Under the pieces are notes generated by a model. That model was given only the letters and a program-made list of their open reading frames with translations, was not told where the DNA came from and did no database searches. Of a DNA stretch of 64,000 nucleotides, positions 52,485 through 63,236 are shown one piece after another (the first letter of the stretch is position 1; every line of letters starts with the position of its first letter). Source of the DNA: Argyresthia goedartella (lineage: Eukaryota; Arthropoda; Insecta; Lepidoptera; Argyresthiidae); the NCBI GenBank assembly GCA_949825045.1, contig OX463812.1, positions 2,960,661 through 3,024,660 of the forward strand, written 5' to 3'. Position numbers and translations under genes: made by a program.

Positions 52485-52591
52485 CAGTGAAGTTGACTTT
52501 CCTCAGGTATCGCAGCAGGTCGGCCCCGCTGGCTGGCCTCATGCCGTCGCACAGTCCTGGTCTTCCCCCGCAGACCGTCGCGTGCATGTCT
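52485..52591 (-). CDS. mGluR: Metabotropic glutamate receptor, ligand-binding domain exon
   Basis: A 107-bp exon, acceptor CTTCACAG, donor ACTG|GTAAGT (minus), leaving in phase 1 to match the exon at 46636-46785. The peptide: DMHATVCGGRPGLCDGMRPA, SGADLLRYLRKVNFTG, which continues as LSGDEF in the next exon. The C-x-G-x-x-G-L-C motif followed by a leucine-rich LL-YLRKVNF helix is conserved in the Venus-flytrap domain of metabotropic glutamate receptors. This is the most 5' exon I can identify; the preceding roughly 400 residues should be further right. Group II-like (insect mGluRA) rather than mGluRB is my impression, not proven. Confidence 0.93.
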
Positions 52592-53381
52592 CTGTGAAGA
52601 GGAATACCAATAATAGGTTATCATCACAATAGAGAGTAGTGTCTCTTCTATCTATATTACTACACCCACTGTTCAGTTTAGCTGACTACAAGAGACGGTG
52701 CCGTTCTCAAACACACTCTGCTTAAACGGTTTAATTAAGAGGCATAATTATGATGGTGATGATGATGACGGTTAAGTTAGGGCCTCTTCTTTAGTATGCC
52801 ATTTTTTCGGATTTATCAACAATATTAATCACCTGCTCTAAAATATAAGTAACGGAGTGACAGAGTGAGTGAGGATCTGAGAGACTACAACCACTAAGCT
52901 TCTGAGTCTGAGTTGAGAAATTCACTTAAGTTAATTATCAGAATTTCCCGTTCTTTTTTGTGACGTTTGCAGAGACAGAACGATAGTCAAGTATTTGATT
53001 AGTCAAATTTTCAATTAAGAATCAGAAATATTTGACGTATCTTTGAGTGAGCGAGTCTATATTAAATGAGCTGTGTCATGAATCCATTTCTAATAAGAGT
53101 CACTGAGAGTAACGTACTCGATGCGATATTATTCCTGCTTCCTATGCAATCACCTTATTTTCTAACTCAAATCGTCCAAAAACTGGATTTTGGCTCTAAA
53201 TGCGTTGGGTTTGACGTGTATTTGAGTTGCAAAGTAAGTGAGCAGATCCATAGCTGTATTCTGTATTTGTGAAATACATTCCGATCAATTTAAATTTGAT
53301 GTTCGCCAACATCCAATTGTCATTATTATAAAATTCTAACTTACAGGAATTTCAATCGTTTTTGTAAATTGACATAAATTT
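52592..53381. other. Receptor intron (upstream), unassigned
   Basis: No exon or repeat family recognised; a GATGATG patch at 52752-52769. Confidence 0.5.
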
Positions 53382-53660
53382 AATAATAATAATAATATGT
53401 TTATTGCAGTAACCAAATTATTAAATTGCTTACAATAACAACTGGGGCCTTCTTTTAAGTATATCAATACCTGTGTCAAAAAACACAAACATTTACATAC
53501 ATAGGCACATACATTGCTTTTGGCCCCACACTGGGATACCTTGTGTCGTGGGTACCAGAAACAGCAACGTCACAAAATTTACCCACAGCCGGGGATCGAA
53601 CCCGGCACCTCTTGCATGGTAGGCTGAGCCTCAGCCGCTGCTCCACAGAGGTCGTCAAAG
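53382..53660 (-). mobile_element. tRNA-headed SINE, most complete copy
   Basis: Read on minus: head GACCTCTGTGGAGCAGCGGC, B box GGGTTCGATCCCC (about 53590), body with GGTACCCACGACACAAGGTA and TGTGGGGCCAAAAGCAATGT, and an ATT-repeat tail (53382-53397). Reference for the fragments at 11310, 19960, 25130 and 45590. Confidence 0.85.
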
Positions 53661-53754
53661 GTCCAACCAATCAGAACATCGCGTAAACGAGCAAAGTTGC
53701 AATAAAAGACAGCTTGTGTCGAATAATCGTGTTGGTTTCGATCGCTTTTGAAAA

Positions 53755-54527
53755 AGCCTACCAAGTGCGAGTCGGACTCGCGCACGAAGGGTTCCGTATT
53801 ATTTATAAAAACGGCAAAAAAATCTCGTTTGTTGTATGGGAGCCCCCTTAAATATTGATTTTATTTTAATTTAATTATTTATTTTTAAAGTGAATAATAT
53901 AAGCTCAATATTCTGTGAATATTTCAAGAGTGTGTTTTCATTCTACCTGTGGCCGTTATCAATATCGAGCAAAAAACGAGCAAAAAAAATCACGTTTTTT
54001 TTTATGGGAGCCCCCCTTTAAATATTTGTTTTATTTTAATTAAATTATTTATTTTTAAAGTATAACGTGACGTGAGTATTTCAAGCGTCTACCTGTTGCC
54101 AGTATCAATATCGACGAAGGGTTCCGTAGCACCGTACAATGGTAGGGATGTTGTGGAGGATTAGTTTAGAAAGTTATTGGTGTGGCTACTTTCACACTCC
54201 ATGCACGTAACCAGGTGCATTCATAAGTTTCTATGTGGTATTGAAAGAATTGTTGTACGGGATGTACGGGGTGAATTGTTGTGGTATTGAAAGAATTGTG
54301 TCCCCTTAAATAATTATTTTATTCTGTTTTTTACTTTCTTATTTTTTACGTTCTGTATTAGTTGTTATAGCGGCAACAAAAATACATCATCTGTGAAAAT
54401 TTCAACTATTTATCTATCACGGTTCATTGAGATACAGCCTGGTCGCAGACGGACAGACGAACAGACGGACGGCGGAGGCTTAGTAATAGGGTCCCGTTTG
54501 CAACCCTTCGTGTACGGAACCCTAAAG
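53755..54527. mobile_element. Dispersed short repeat, long composite copy
   Basis: Starts CCTACCAAGTGCGAGTCGGA, ends GTGTACGGAACCCTAAAGAC. It has an extra internal block repeated twice (TATGGGAGCCCCCTTAAATA at 53837 and 54003), so it is either a longer variant or a copy nested in another. Confidence 0.8.
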
Positions 54528-56429
54528 ACGACCAATCATTAATCCAAATCGATTAAAATTCCTACATGTCAGGATTACATGGTAAGGTTACTGAACGCGG
54601 TTGCTTCACACGGACTGTCATTTAAAGAGATTGCAGTTTCAATTTGATAGGAATCGGGATATGTCAAGAGATACACAATCAGCTCCTAGTTGGTTTAGGT
54701 TAGGTTAGCAGCAGGAGCTACGAGAATGGAAGAAGAGAAGAAAGTTTTTGACCTGCCCAGGGAAGATGCAGGCGGATGGTAATAACTTTTCAATCTTTGT
54801 ATTTAATATCTACGACCGAAATCAAGAACAAATAACCAAGCGGCGTAATACTTTGTCAATTTCCCTGACATTGTATACGGAAACTCAATTAAGAGGGATT
54901 GTATTCAGCTAGCGAGAAGCAGAAGACAATAAATGAAATTGTTTTCCTATCGTCTTCGTAGCAATACAAGACTCGATAACGCTTTCTTTGTAGTGCAATT
55001 ATTGTTCTCTTTCACGCTGGTGTAAGCAATTAACTATTTATGTGGTGTGTTTCCATTTAGCCGATGCAACGCAAAACCATTGAGGTAATTAGACTTGACG
55101 GTTTTGAAACATGGTCTTTTTAACTCTGGAAAGTAGTTTGTCAAAAGAGGATGCCTTCGGAGCCCAATTCTGAAGGCCTCATAATTAACTTAGCGAACTA
55201 AACCGACATCTGGATATTCGAGTATGACAGTATATATACTTAATTAATTTATGTGTGGCGCGTCTGGAATCAGCCTAATTTTAATCAACATTATCCAGTG
55301 TCAGTTCTGTGACGTCACGACGTCCAACATAGCTTTACGGTTGATATTAATTCAACGTAAGTGTGCATAATTGGAGTAGTTTTAGTCTGAATGTTAAACG
55401 AACGAAGAGCGAGACAATATCCAAAAAGTGTCTCTCACCTCGCACTCTGTGCATTACAAAATTATGTTTTTAATGGTTATCGATGTATGTTGGTATAGAG
55501 CTTCATCAATAATGGAGTATTCGCAATTTCCATTATTCGATGGAGGGAACGAGGTCATGGATGTTTACGAGGTAAGAGGACTCCGTCGTGGCGAGGGCTG
55601 CGCTGCGAACAGACGATTTCGGTCGATCCTCATTAAGGTAGCCATGAATAAAACAAGGCAGCGAAATGGCAAAACAATATCAATAACAATGTTTACAGAT
55701 GACATTTTACAAAATGGTTATTGTTTTCTGTATCGGACAGTACGGTTTACGATGGCCATTTGGTGCGCACACTGCAATCGATGTATACTCCCTGGTTTGC
55801 ATTGTAAGAACGCAAATAGCCCGCATTCTCTCGCGTTCGTTATAATCCGGCGTAAGCGAATCCAATAATAGAAATTGTTTATCATCTACTATACAATTAC
55901 CTACGTTAAAATTAAATTAAAGTGATAGCAAATCCTATAATGTTTCTCAATTCAATTCAAATTTCACAACAGCCAAATGTCAATTTGACGTTTCCACACA
56001 CACTGCACTACCTACGTCTTTTTCGTGAGCGCTGTGCGCGCGCTATTATGACGTCACTACGTTCACTCTGGTGAATTGTATGCGCATTATGAACAGAAAT
56101 AGCGCTCGTGAGCGCATCGTAAATCGCACCGGGATATTGTTTGTTAAGTTGTTCCGCCTAATGGTGGCCGAGTATTTGAAAATTAAACTCTTCTCAAAAC
56201 TATTCATTGCAACCTCATTCAAATATGCGAAAAAATTTGGTAATAGTCAGTATGAATACAGCTTTGTTTGCTGTGATTCTTGTTTTTCGACGACATGAAA
56301 TCTATTATGTGGATGACACATGTTTATGAATAATTGACCTTCCGCATGATTGAGCACGATATAAATTACTGACGTAAACATCATGGGAGGTATTTTGAAT
56401 ATACAAACAACATACATCAAAAGGTCGGG
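54528..56429. other. Unassigned DNA
   Basis: Includes a 146-codon plus frame (55428-55868) without a recognised domain or convincing start. I do not call it a gene. Confidence 0.45.
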
Positions 56430-56682
56430 TTAAGTGGGCAGGTAGGACACTTGGCAAGGCGAGAAGACGGAAGGTGAACCAGATCGGCGACAGAGTGGCC
56501 AAGAGGAGGCCAAAGATCGGGAGACCACCTGCCAGATGGTCCGACGATGTGGCGAGGGTGGCGGGAAAGCAATGGCCGCGGGTTGCGCAGGAGCGCACTG
56601 AATGGCGTGTTTATGAGGAGGCCCGTACCCAACAGTGGGGCCCCTGGGTGACAGGCTGATATGATGATGATGATACATCAAA
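56430..56682 (+). mobile_element. RTE-type LINE 3' end
   Basis: Plus-strand frame RTLGKARRRKVNQIGDRVAK, GRPPARWSDDVARVAGKQWP, RVAQERTEWRVYEEA, ending WVTG and a stop, then the GATGATGATGAT tail typical of RTE elements. The coding end is uninterrupted from about 56430. Confidence 0.85.
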
Positions 56683-57309
56683 AAAAGCTTCACTAATTCA
56701 ATTTAAGACCTTTTCATGTATGAGAGAAATAGAGTCCTAACCTAAGCCGATGTTGACTTTTATGCTGATGCTACGCAGATACCTATAGAGAACATGATCG
56801 GCGACCTTCTATGAAGATACTTAAGAAAGATTTATGACAAGATCGTATGGAGGTCTTTAGCCTCTGCCTACCCTCTCTCCCGGCAATACAGCGTGAGCGA
56901 GCATTCACTCCGTATGCATGCTACGTAAATGTACCAACATATATCAACGTGTGCAATTAGTTACACAGCCAAACATTTTGGCACGTGTATTGGAAAAATT
57001 AGCAACTCGTATCGTGGAGGCAAACATTTGGGACACAAGCATGTTAAAATAAAGTTCATAACAGGAACATGGCTATTACGTCGGGCGCTGCGGCAGAACC
57101 GTGAAAAAGTGCTGAGACTTTTATCTATTTTTTAAAAACCACTGATTATTTCCATAATTTCGGACACAACGTTTTAGATAAGATATTATAAATACCTATT
57201 TGTTAACGCAAACACCTTATGACTACTCCTTTTAAATCCCTAGGGGTAGCACATTATCTATTTAGTTATTCACCTATATGTAGTTTCCATTGGCATTATG
57301 TTGTTTTCA
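56683..57309. other. Unassigned DNA
   Basis: No gene recognised. Confidence 0.45.
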
Positions 57310-57431
57310 AAGGGGGACAGGAATGCACGGCCCAGTAATGCCCGGCACCGGAATGCCCGACCCCGGAATTGTGGGATTTTGGACGCCACTTCCGGGGCCG
57401 GTCATTCCAAGCCGCACATTACTGGGCCGTC
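57310..57431. repeat. GC-rich palindromic repeat, left of the LINE
   Basis: Units of the type GGAATGCCCGACCCCGGAAT followed by its approximate inverse (CACTTCCGGGGCCGGTCATT). Related blocks are at 59212-59290 and 59745-59905. Confidence 0.8.
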
Positions 57432-59211
57432 AAAAATCAAATCAAAATCAAAAATCATTTATTTCCATAGGATGTTGTTACATCACTTAGATCCGTCATT
57501 ACATTTTTTTGGGTGAGTTCACTAACCCAATGGCGGAATCTGTGGAGAAGAGCTCACCGAAGAAACTCCACAGTCGTCGCATCTTTTGCGTTTCCTTTTT
57601 TAAATAAAATATTGTCAAATTACAAAATGAATGCTAATTATATATCGAAACAGCCTGTTACTCAAACAATCTATTCCCATGGACATCTGTCCTCTAAGTA
57701 ATCAGATATCCTGTAGTAACCTTTTTTATACAATTTCTGTTTTATTATTATTTTAAACTTGTCTAAAGGTAAGTTTTTAATATCAGTAGGGACCTTATTG
57801 TAATAGCGTATACAATTGCCTTTAAAAGAATTACTAATTTTATGTAGTCGGCTTACATAAGCAACCAACTTGTCTTTATTTCTAGTATTAAAATTGTGTA
57901 TATCACTGTACTTCTGAAAATTAGTTATATTTCTTTTTACATACACAAGATTGTCATAGATATATTGAGACACAAATGTCAGAATATTGATTTCTTTAAA
58001 CTTTTCCCTCAGTGACACTCTAGGCCCTAATCTATAAATTGCACGAACAGCCCGTTTCTGCAGAATAAATATACTATTAGCATTCGCAGCGTGACCCCAC
58101 AATAAAATACCATAGGTCATTAGACTATGAAAGTAACTAAAGTAGACTAGTCTAGCGGTGTCTACGTCGGTAAGAGCTCTAATTTTTTTAACTGCGAACG
58201 CTGCCGAACTCAGTCTGTTCGACAATTTATTTATATGAGGATCCCATTGTAGTTTGGCGTCTAAAGTAATGCCCAAAAAGTCAGTCGACTGCACAAGGTC
58301 CAATCTCTGTCCTTTTATAAATATGTCTGTAGTTACCGGGTTCACATTGGGTAACACGAATTTAATACATTTAGTTTTCTTTTCATTAAGTAATAAATTG
58401 TTAACAGTAAACCAGTTCACTATACTAGATATAGCATTGTTTACCTCGTCATAATTTGATTGCTGTCTTTTAACTTTAAATATCAAAGAAGTATCATCGG
58501 CAAACAATACTAACCCATGTTTTGCTTTAACAAGGTAAGGTAAATCATTAATATATACTAAAAACAAGAAAGGACCAAGAATTGAACCTTGCGGTACGCC
58601 CATACTTATTGAAGACCCAGGTGATCTTTTCCCATTAACATCGACCATCTGAACCCTATCTGTTAGATATGACTCCAGAAAGCCAAGTGCCTGATCTTTT
58701 ACACCATAATGGCGTAACTTCCTGACAAGAGTGTCATGATGGACGCAATCAAAAGCCTTGGATAGATCGCAGAAGACACCTATTGCATCCATTGCGTTTT
58801 CCCAGGCATCAAAAATATTGTCGATTAGTTCAACACCAGCATCGGCTGTTGAACGACCCTTTGTGAAACCAAACTGAGCAATATGAATTAAATTATTGAG
58901 ATAAAAATGACTTTGCAATTGATTAAGTATGAGTTTTTCAAATATTTTGCTAAGCGTTGGTAGTATCGATATGGGTCTAAAATTGGTGGGGTCTGATGTA
59001 CTACCAGCTTTGAATAAAGGTATAACTTTACTTAGTTTCATCAAGTCAGGAAACACACCATTATCTATACATTGATTAAATATACAACAAAGGTGAGGTG
59101 CAATACAATCTACAATGGAACTAATAATTTTTACTGATAGACCATGGGCGTCAGCTGTCTTTTTCATTTCCAGGGATTTAAACGCTTTTACAATGTCTTC
59201 ATTATTACGTG
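57432..59211 (-). mobile_element. Jockey-clade LINE, copy 2, 5'-truncated
   Basis: Minus strand, nearly identical to 21419-23200 including the 3' UTR. The ORF2 part is open from about 59205 to 57671: KAFKSLEMKKTADAHGLSVK, NFRPISILP, FCDLSKAFDCVHHDTLV, GVPQGSILGPFLF, LFADDTSLIF and KLQWDPHINKLSNRLSSAAF through the C-terminus. It keeps 8 bases at about 58230 that copy 1 has lost. The 5' end stops inside the region before the RT core and joins GC-rich repeat sequence, so the N-terminal residues of the long frame (58-59 residues from 59359) are not LINE protein. Confidence 0.92.
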
Positions 59212-59290
59212 CCGTGCATTCCGAAGCCGTGCACTGCCTGTTCGACCCCGGAATGTCCGGCCCCGGAATCGTGGGACGTCTCTCATTGGC
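59212..59290. repeat. GC-rich palindromic repeat, right of the LINE
   Basis: GAATGTCCGGCCCCGGAATC and related strings; probably the continuation of 57310-57431 across the LINE insertion. Confidence 0.7.
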
Positions 59291-59744
59291 TGGAAATACT
59301 GGCTTCTGATTGGTCAAACATTTTCGATTTAACTTAGACGAATCTAAGGCTATAGTCATAGTAGTGAGGTTTTTTTGTAAGCAAGTTTAAAATTCACTTG
59401 ACACATAGCATAACCTAATATTATTCATATTTGGTTAGTTTAAAATAAAAAAAAAACTCAATTCTGCTATTTGTTAAAAAAAACAACACTGTGAAGACTG
59501 TGTTCAAGTGCATTATATTTATTGAGTCAAATTTGGCTAGTGTAGGTTATTGTGGCTAAATTTCAATTGGGTTATAGGTTAGGTTGGAACTTAGAAGAAG
59601 CAAAACCGAAGTGTTGCGGAGCGGAGCGGAGCGAAGCGTATGCAAATAAAAAAAACATTTTTTGATATCAATAGATTTTTTGAGATAGCGACACTATGAA
59701 CACACCCTAATCTCTGATGTAGCAGTTGTCTATGGTACTTGGGA
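59291..59744. other. Unassigned DNA
   Basis: AT-rich, with GGAGCGGAGCGGAGCGAAGC (about 59617). No gene. Confidence 0.45.
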
Positions 59745-59905
59745 CGCCAATTCCGTGGCCGAGCATTCCGGGGTCGAGCACTATTTTGTACGGCCACGGA
59801 ATGCTCGGCCCAGGAATGCCCGACCCCGGAATCGTGGGCTTTCGGGACGCCAATTCCGGGGCCGGACATTCCTGGGCCGGACAATTCTGGGCCGGGCATT
59901 ACAGG
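59745..59905. repeat. GC-rich hairpin repeat, 35-bp arms
   Basis: 59798-59832 and 59853-59887 are inverted copies of 35 bp with a few mismatches and a 20-bp spacer, built from GGAATG-CCGG-CCC-GGAATG modules. Confidence 0.85.
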
Positions 59906-60473
59906 GACTCGTTTTCAAACACTACATGAAAGGTATATTTTCATAGTTTATTTTATTTTATTTGGAAAGGGCCTACTTTAGGAGAAATACCGCTTCAAGG
60001 AAGCATTTCACAATGTCACCGTTATAACCACTCAGCTGTGGGGCCATCAACATTTTAACGTAACGTCATGTGTATGCTATTGTCGCTGGCGACGCCGATA
60101 CCGGGTCAGTTAACACCTGCAATCAGGGAGCTGTGTAGCGCTAATCAAAATAAAATTATAACCTCGCGTTCATTTTATGAAAAGGTTAGATTAGGCTGTT
60201 AGTCGCCGTGAATGGTCATGATTCATATTCAAGATCATAATATTAATTCAGCAAGTAGGAACCAAATTGGAATGGAGCAATACAGCTTTAAGGCCCAAGA
60301 TCAAAATAAACCACTGAAGAGCGCCGTGGCAAAAAAAAAACAACATAAAAATGGAGTATTGAATAACTGTCTCGAAGTGGGCACAATTGTTCCTCTGACA
60401 CCCCGTATTAGAAAAGGCGTGACGCTAATGTTGTGTCACTAAATTTATCGGTCTCAAAAAAAATGACATTCTC
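59906..60473. other. Unassigned DNA
   Basis: A plus frame at 60212-60442 has no known domain. No gene called. Confidence 0.45.
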
Positions 60474-60960
60474 AGATAATCTAGTTAATATACTGTGTAT
60501 AGTTACACGATTGTATTAATATATGTCATTCACAATTATATAATTCAGTTTAAATACTGTGTAGTTACACGATTGTATTAATATGTCATTCACAATTATA
60601 TAATCTACTTTAAATACTGTGTAGTTACAGGATTGGATTAATATATGTCATTCAGAAGTAGATTATCTAGTTTAAATTCTAGATAAATACACGATTAGAT
60701 TATATGTCATGCACAGTAAGTAAATACTGGGTAGTAAATAAATATAGTTTAAATACTGGGTGGTTACACGATTGGATTAATATATGTCATTCACAGTTAG
60801 ATAATCTAGTTTAAATACTAGATAGTTAGATAATTGGATTAATATATGTCATTCACAGTAAGATAATCTAGTTTAAATACTGGGTAGTTACACGATTGAA
60901 TTTATATATGTCATTCACAGTTAGATAATCTAGTTGAAATACTGTGTAGTTACACGATTT
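60474..60960. repeat. About 62-bp minisatellite, 8 diverged copies
   Basis: The unit includes TTTAAATACTGTGTAGTTAC, ACGATTGTATTAATATATGT, CATTCACAGTTAGATAATC. Spacing of ACACGATTG-type landmarks is 60-64 bp, with one longer unit around 60690-60766. AT-rich. Confidence 0.9.
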
Positions 60961-61075
60961 TTATTATTTATAATAAGACATTATAGAATTAAATTAAATA
61001 CAATAAAATGCAATGATATAAATCCGCCAAACGCTTCGTCATAACCAAACTTAAGAAACTACACAAAATACACAT

Positions 61076-61936
61076 CTATAAAAATAAAATGCCCCAAGAA
61101 ACGCCCGTACCGAACGTGCCCATTACACTGGCAGCATTACCGCGCTGCATAGCTAGCGAGATCCTCTGTGACAGAAACGATCCGGAGCGGTGATCAAATC
61201 CTCGGTCCCTCAAACGACGCCCAATGTCCTTGACGAAGGCCCTACCCTGCGAACCCCACACCCCTGTGGGCTCGACGGCCAAAGGAACAAACAGATAACT
61301 TCCCATTAGCTGTGCGTATGCATTTCTGCCGCGCTGCCGACTCAGCAGCAGCACTCGGGATACCCAAGTTGAGCTGATGTGGGATGGTGCGTACTTGCAC
61401 ACGCAAATCGCATCCCACAATAGGCAAAGACCTCTCTCCCAAGGTATCAAGGTGAGGTCATCCGAATGTTTCCCGTCACTGCGGCTCAAACCCGGAGGTT
61501 CTAGAACCGTCGGAATATTGGCAGAGACTAGCGCCCTCCGGACGATGTCGTTAATGAAGTGATGGCGAGAGAGTCTCTCTGCACTTCGAACACAGTGCAG
61601 CCCATAGTGCCCCACAAACACAGTGATGTAGTTCGCAGATGTCGCAACCTAATCGAAGCGCTACTGCCACACGCAGGGAGTTGTCGTCCAAAAAGGTGCC
61701 CAACTGCGGAGATGGTAACGCATGCAGCCAGGCACCAGACTCTGGCTGGGAGACTGCACGCAGGCGAGCAAGATCCGCTCCTGTGCACTGCGGCAGAGGC
61801 CCGTCAAGGGATGACCTGCAAAGGTCTTCATCCCAGGCACGCTGTACACCCGGCTGCTCCAGCACATCTCTCCCCGGGCAACGGACCTGCTACAGCCGCA
61901 AAGCCTCGGCCGCAAAAGGAATGTTCAAATTGTCAC
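61076..61936 (-). pseudogene. C-terminal part of an RLE-type LINE ORF
   Basis: Two minus-strand frames separated by a shift near 61610. The first (61551-61865) ends in SLRVAVALRLGCDICELHHC, a Cys/His cluster. The second (61076-61621) has LVSANIPTVLEPPGLSRSDG, KHSDDLTLIPW, LLWDAICVCK and RAGSF-like SGSFLSQRISLAMQRGNAAS. A CCHC cluster followed by a PD...D-like motif suits the restriction-like endonuclease end of R2/NeSL-type LINEs. The catalytic PD reads SD/HSDD here, so it is decayed. No reverse transcriptase remains. Confidence 0.6.
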
Positions 61937-62425
61937 TGTTAAATCCACGCCTTAACCGAAAGGGGTGGAATCTTGGTAGGGTTGTTTTTCATTGGAATGT
62001 CACAAGCAGTACTGACCTTGACGCCGTGGACCAGCATTCGAAAGCTCAATTCGAGGCGGGAGTACGGGATGAGGAACAAGGGGGTGGGGGGTGACGGGAG
62101 TCAAATTTTACTCGCGTCGTAGGCCGCTGCTGATGCCGTCGTGATGCCGCCGACTACAAGTGCCGCTATCCGAACGCGACGAATTGGTGACCGAACCACT
62201 TCAACCTTTCACAGCACGAAGCACTCACTACGATGACGTGAAATCTACTTATTTCTCGACGATTATTCCAAGATTATTACAATTAACATTTCGACCAGGC
62301 CCCGATACCTGTGGTAGCCATTTTACCATGTGCAAAAGTGACAGCTAGCTAGTCATTTTTCGATCACTCGCGGACCGATCGCGCAACAAGAAAAAAGGTG
62401 CGTTCGAAAGCATAAATATTAAACA
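61937..62425 (-). mobile_element. Solo LTR of the BEL element
   Basis: A 489-bp LTR from TGTTAAATCC to TATTAAACA with GTCAC on each side (61932-61936, 62426-62430), matching the 5-bp duplication size of copy B. Alternatively GTCACCC on the right is the first bases of BEL internal sequence, which also begins GTCACCC, and the left match is chance. Confidence 0.75.
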
Positions 62426-62452
62426 GTCACCCTTAATATTCAAAATGCGAAC

Positions 62453-62914
62453 GTGACGTCCCGATCACTCGCGGTCGATCCGCGCAACGAAAAAACCGGA
62501 GCGTTCCGAAGTATAAATATTAAACAGTCACCCGCCCGGACAGGCCCGAACCTGTCCCTAATCAATAGGAAGACGAGAAAGTGTTGCGACCGCTCTCTTG
62601 AGGACCGAGTCCCCCACCTTGACTTTTGCTGATCGAGGCGTGCCATCCCGACCCGTGTACAAATTGACGATCCGTCCTCGTCTCCATCTCAATGATGGCA
62701 GGTTCGCATCCTTAATCAGCACCAAATCACCGACTTGAGGGGGGCTCGTCCGGTCAGTCCACTTATGGCGCTGCTGCAAGATGTGCAAGTACTCAAGGGA
62801 CCACCGTTTCCAAAAATCTTGAGCCATCTGCTGCAACATCTGCCACCTAGTTAACCGACTTAACTTAACATCACCGAATGGGTATTCTGGCAGGGCGTTA
62901 AGGGGCTGACCTAT
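62453..62914 (-). mobile_element. BEL copy C: LTR end and integrase C-terminus
   Basis: 62453-62526 is the inner end of a BEL LTR of the copy A type. 62527-62914 is the 3' internal sequence with the integrase C-terminal domain (FWKRWSLEYLHILQQR, VGDLVLIKDANLPSLRW). It breaks off at GACCTAT where the gypsy-like element begins. Confidence 0.9.
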
Positions 62915-63023
62915 TGTAGTGTAGTAATCTATATAATCGCATGTAACCAGTATTTAGAGGCAGTAATAAATCATAAGCGCAACTTGTCGTTTCTCTTGAA
63001 GCCTACCAGCTTCCAACCTTACA
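62915..63023 (+). repeat. 5' LTR (109 bp) with TATA-like box and polyA signal
   Basis: TG...CA ends; TCTATATAATCG near 62928 and AATAAA near 62966 are in the expected order for a short LTR. The left boundary is fixed by the break in BEL copy C. Confidence 0.8.
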
Positions 63024-63039
63024 TGGCGACCTGTGCCAG
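63024..63039 (+). other. Primer binding site
   Basis: TGGCGACCTGTGCCAG directly after the LTR's final CA, in position to pair with a tRNA 3' end. Confidence 0.75.
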
Positions 63040-63236
63040 TGGGGATCTGCCTCGTGCCCGCGCGAGTGCATAACTTTCGCCGAATATGGAGCGCGAACTA
63101 TAAACATTGAGTGATCTGTGCAGTTTTAGAGACGATTACAAATTAGAATAATGAAATCATTAAAACATAACTTCGTGAGACTTTGTGCCGAGTGCCGATC
63201 GAAATCGCTGTTTGGTGTTAATAAAACCGTGTAGTG

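Noticed and set aside
55428..55868. 146-codon plus-strand frame as a host gene
   Set aside because: No domain, biased repeats or splice signals; composition matches surrounding non-coding DNA.
59205..59359. Extra N-terminus of the long RT frame starting at 59359
   Set aside because: These residues come from the GC-rich repeat and flanking DNA joined to a truncated LINE by insertion; they are not LINE protein.
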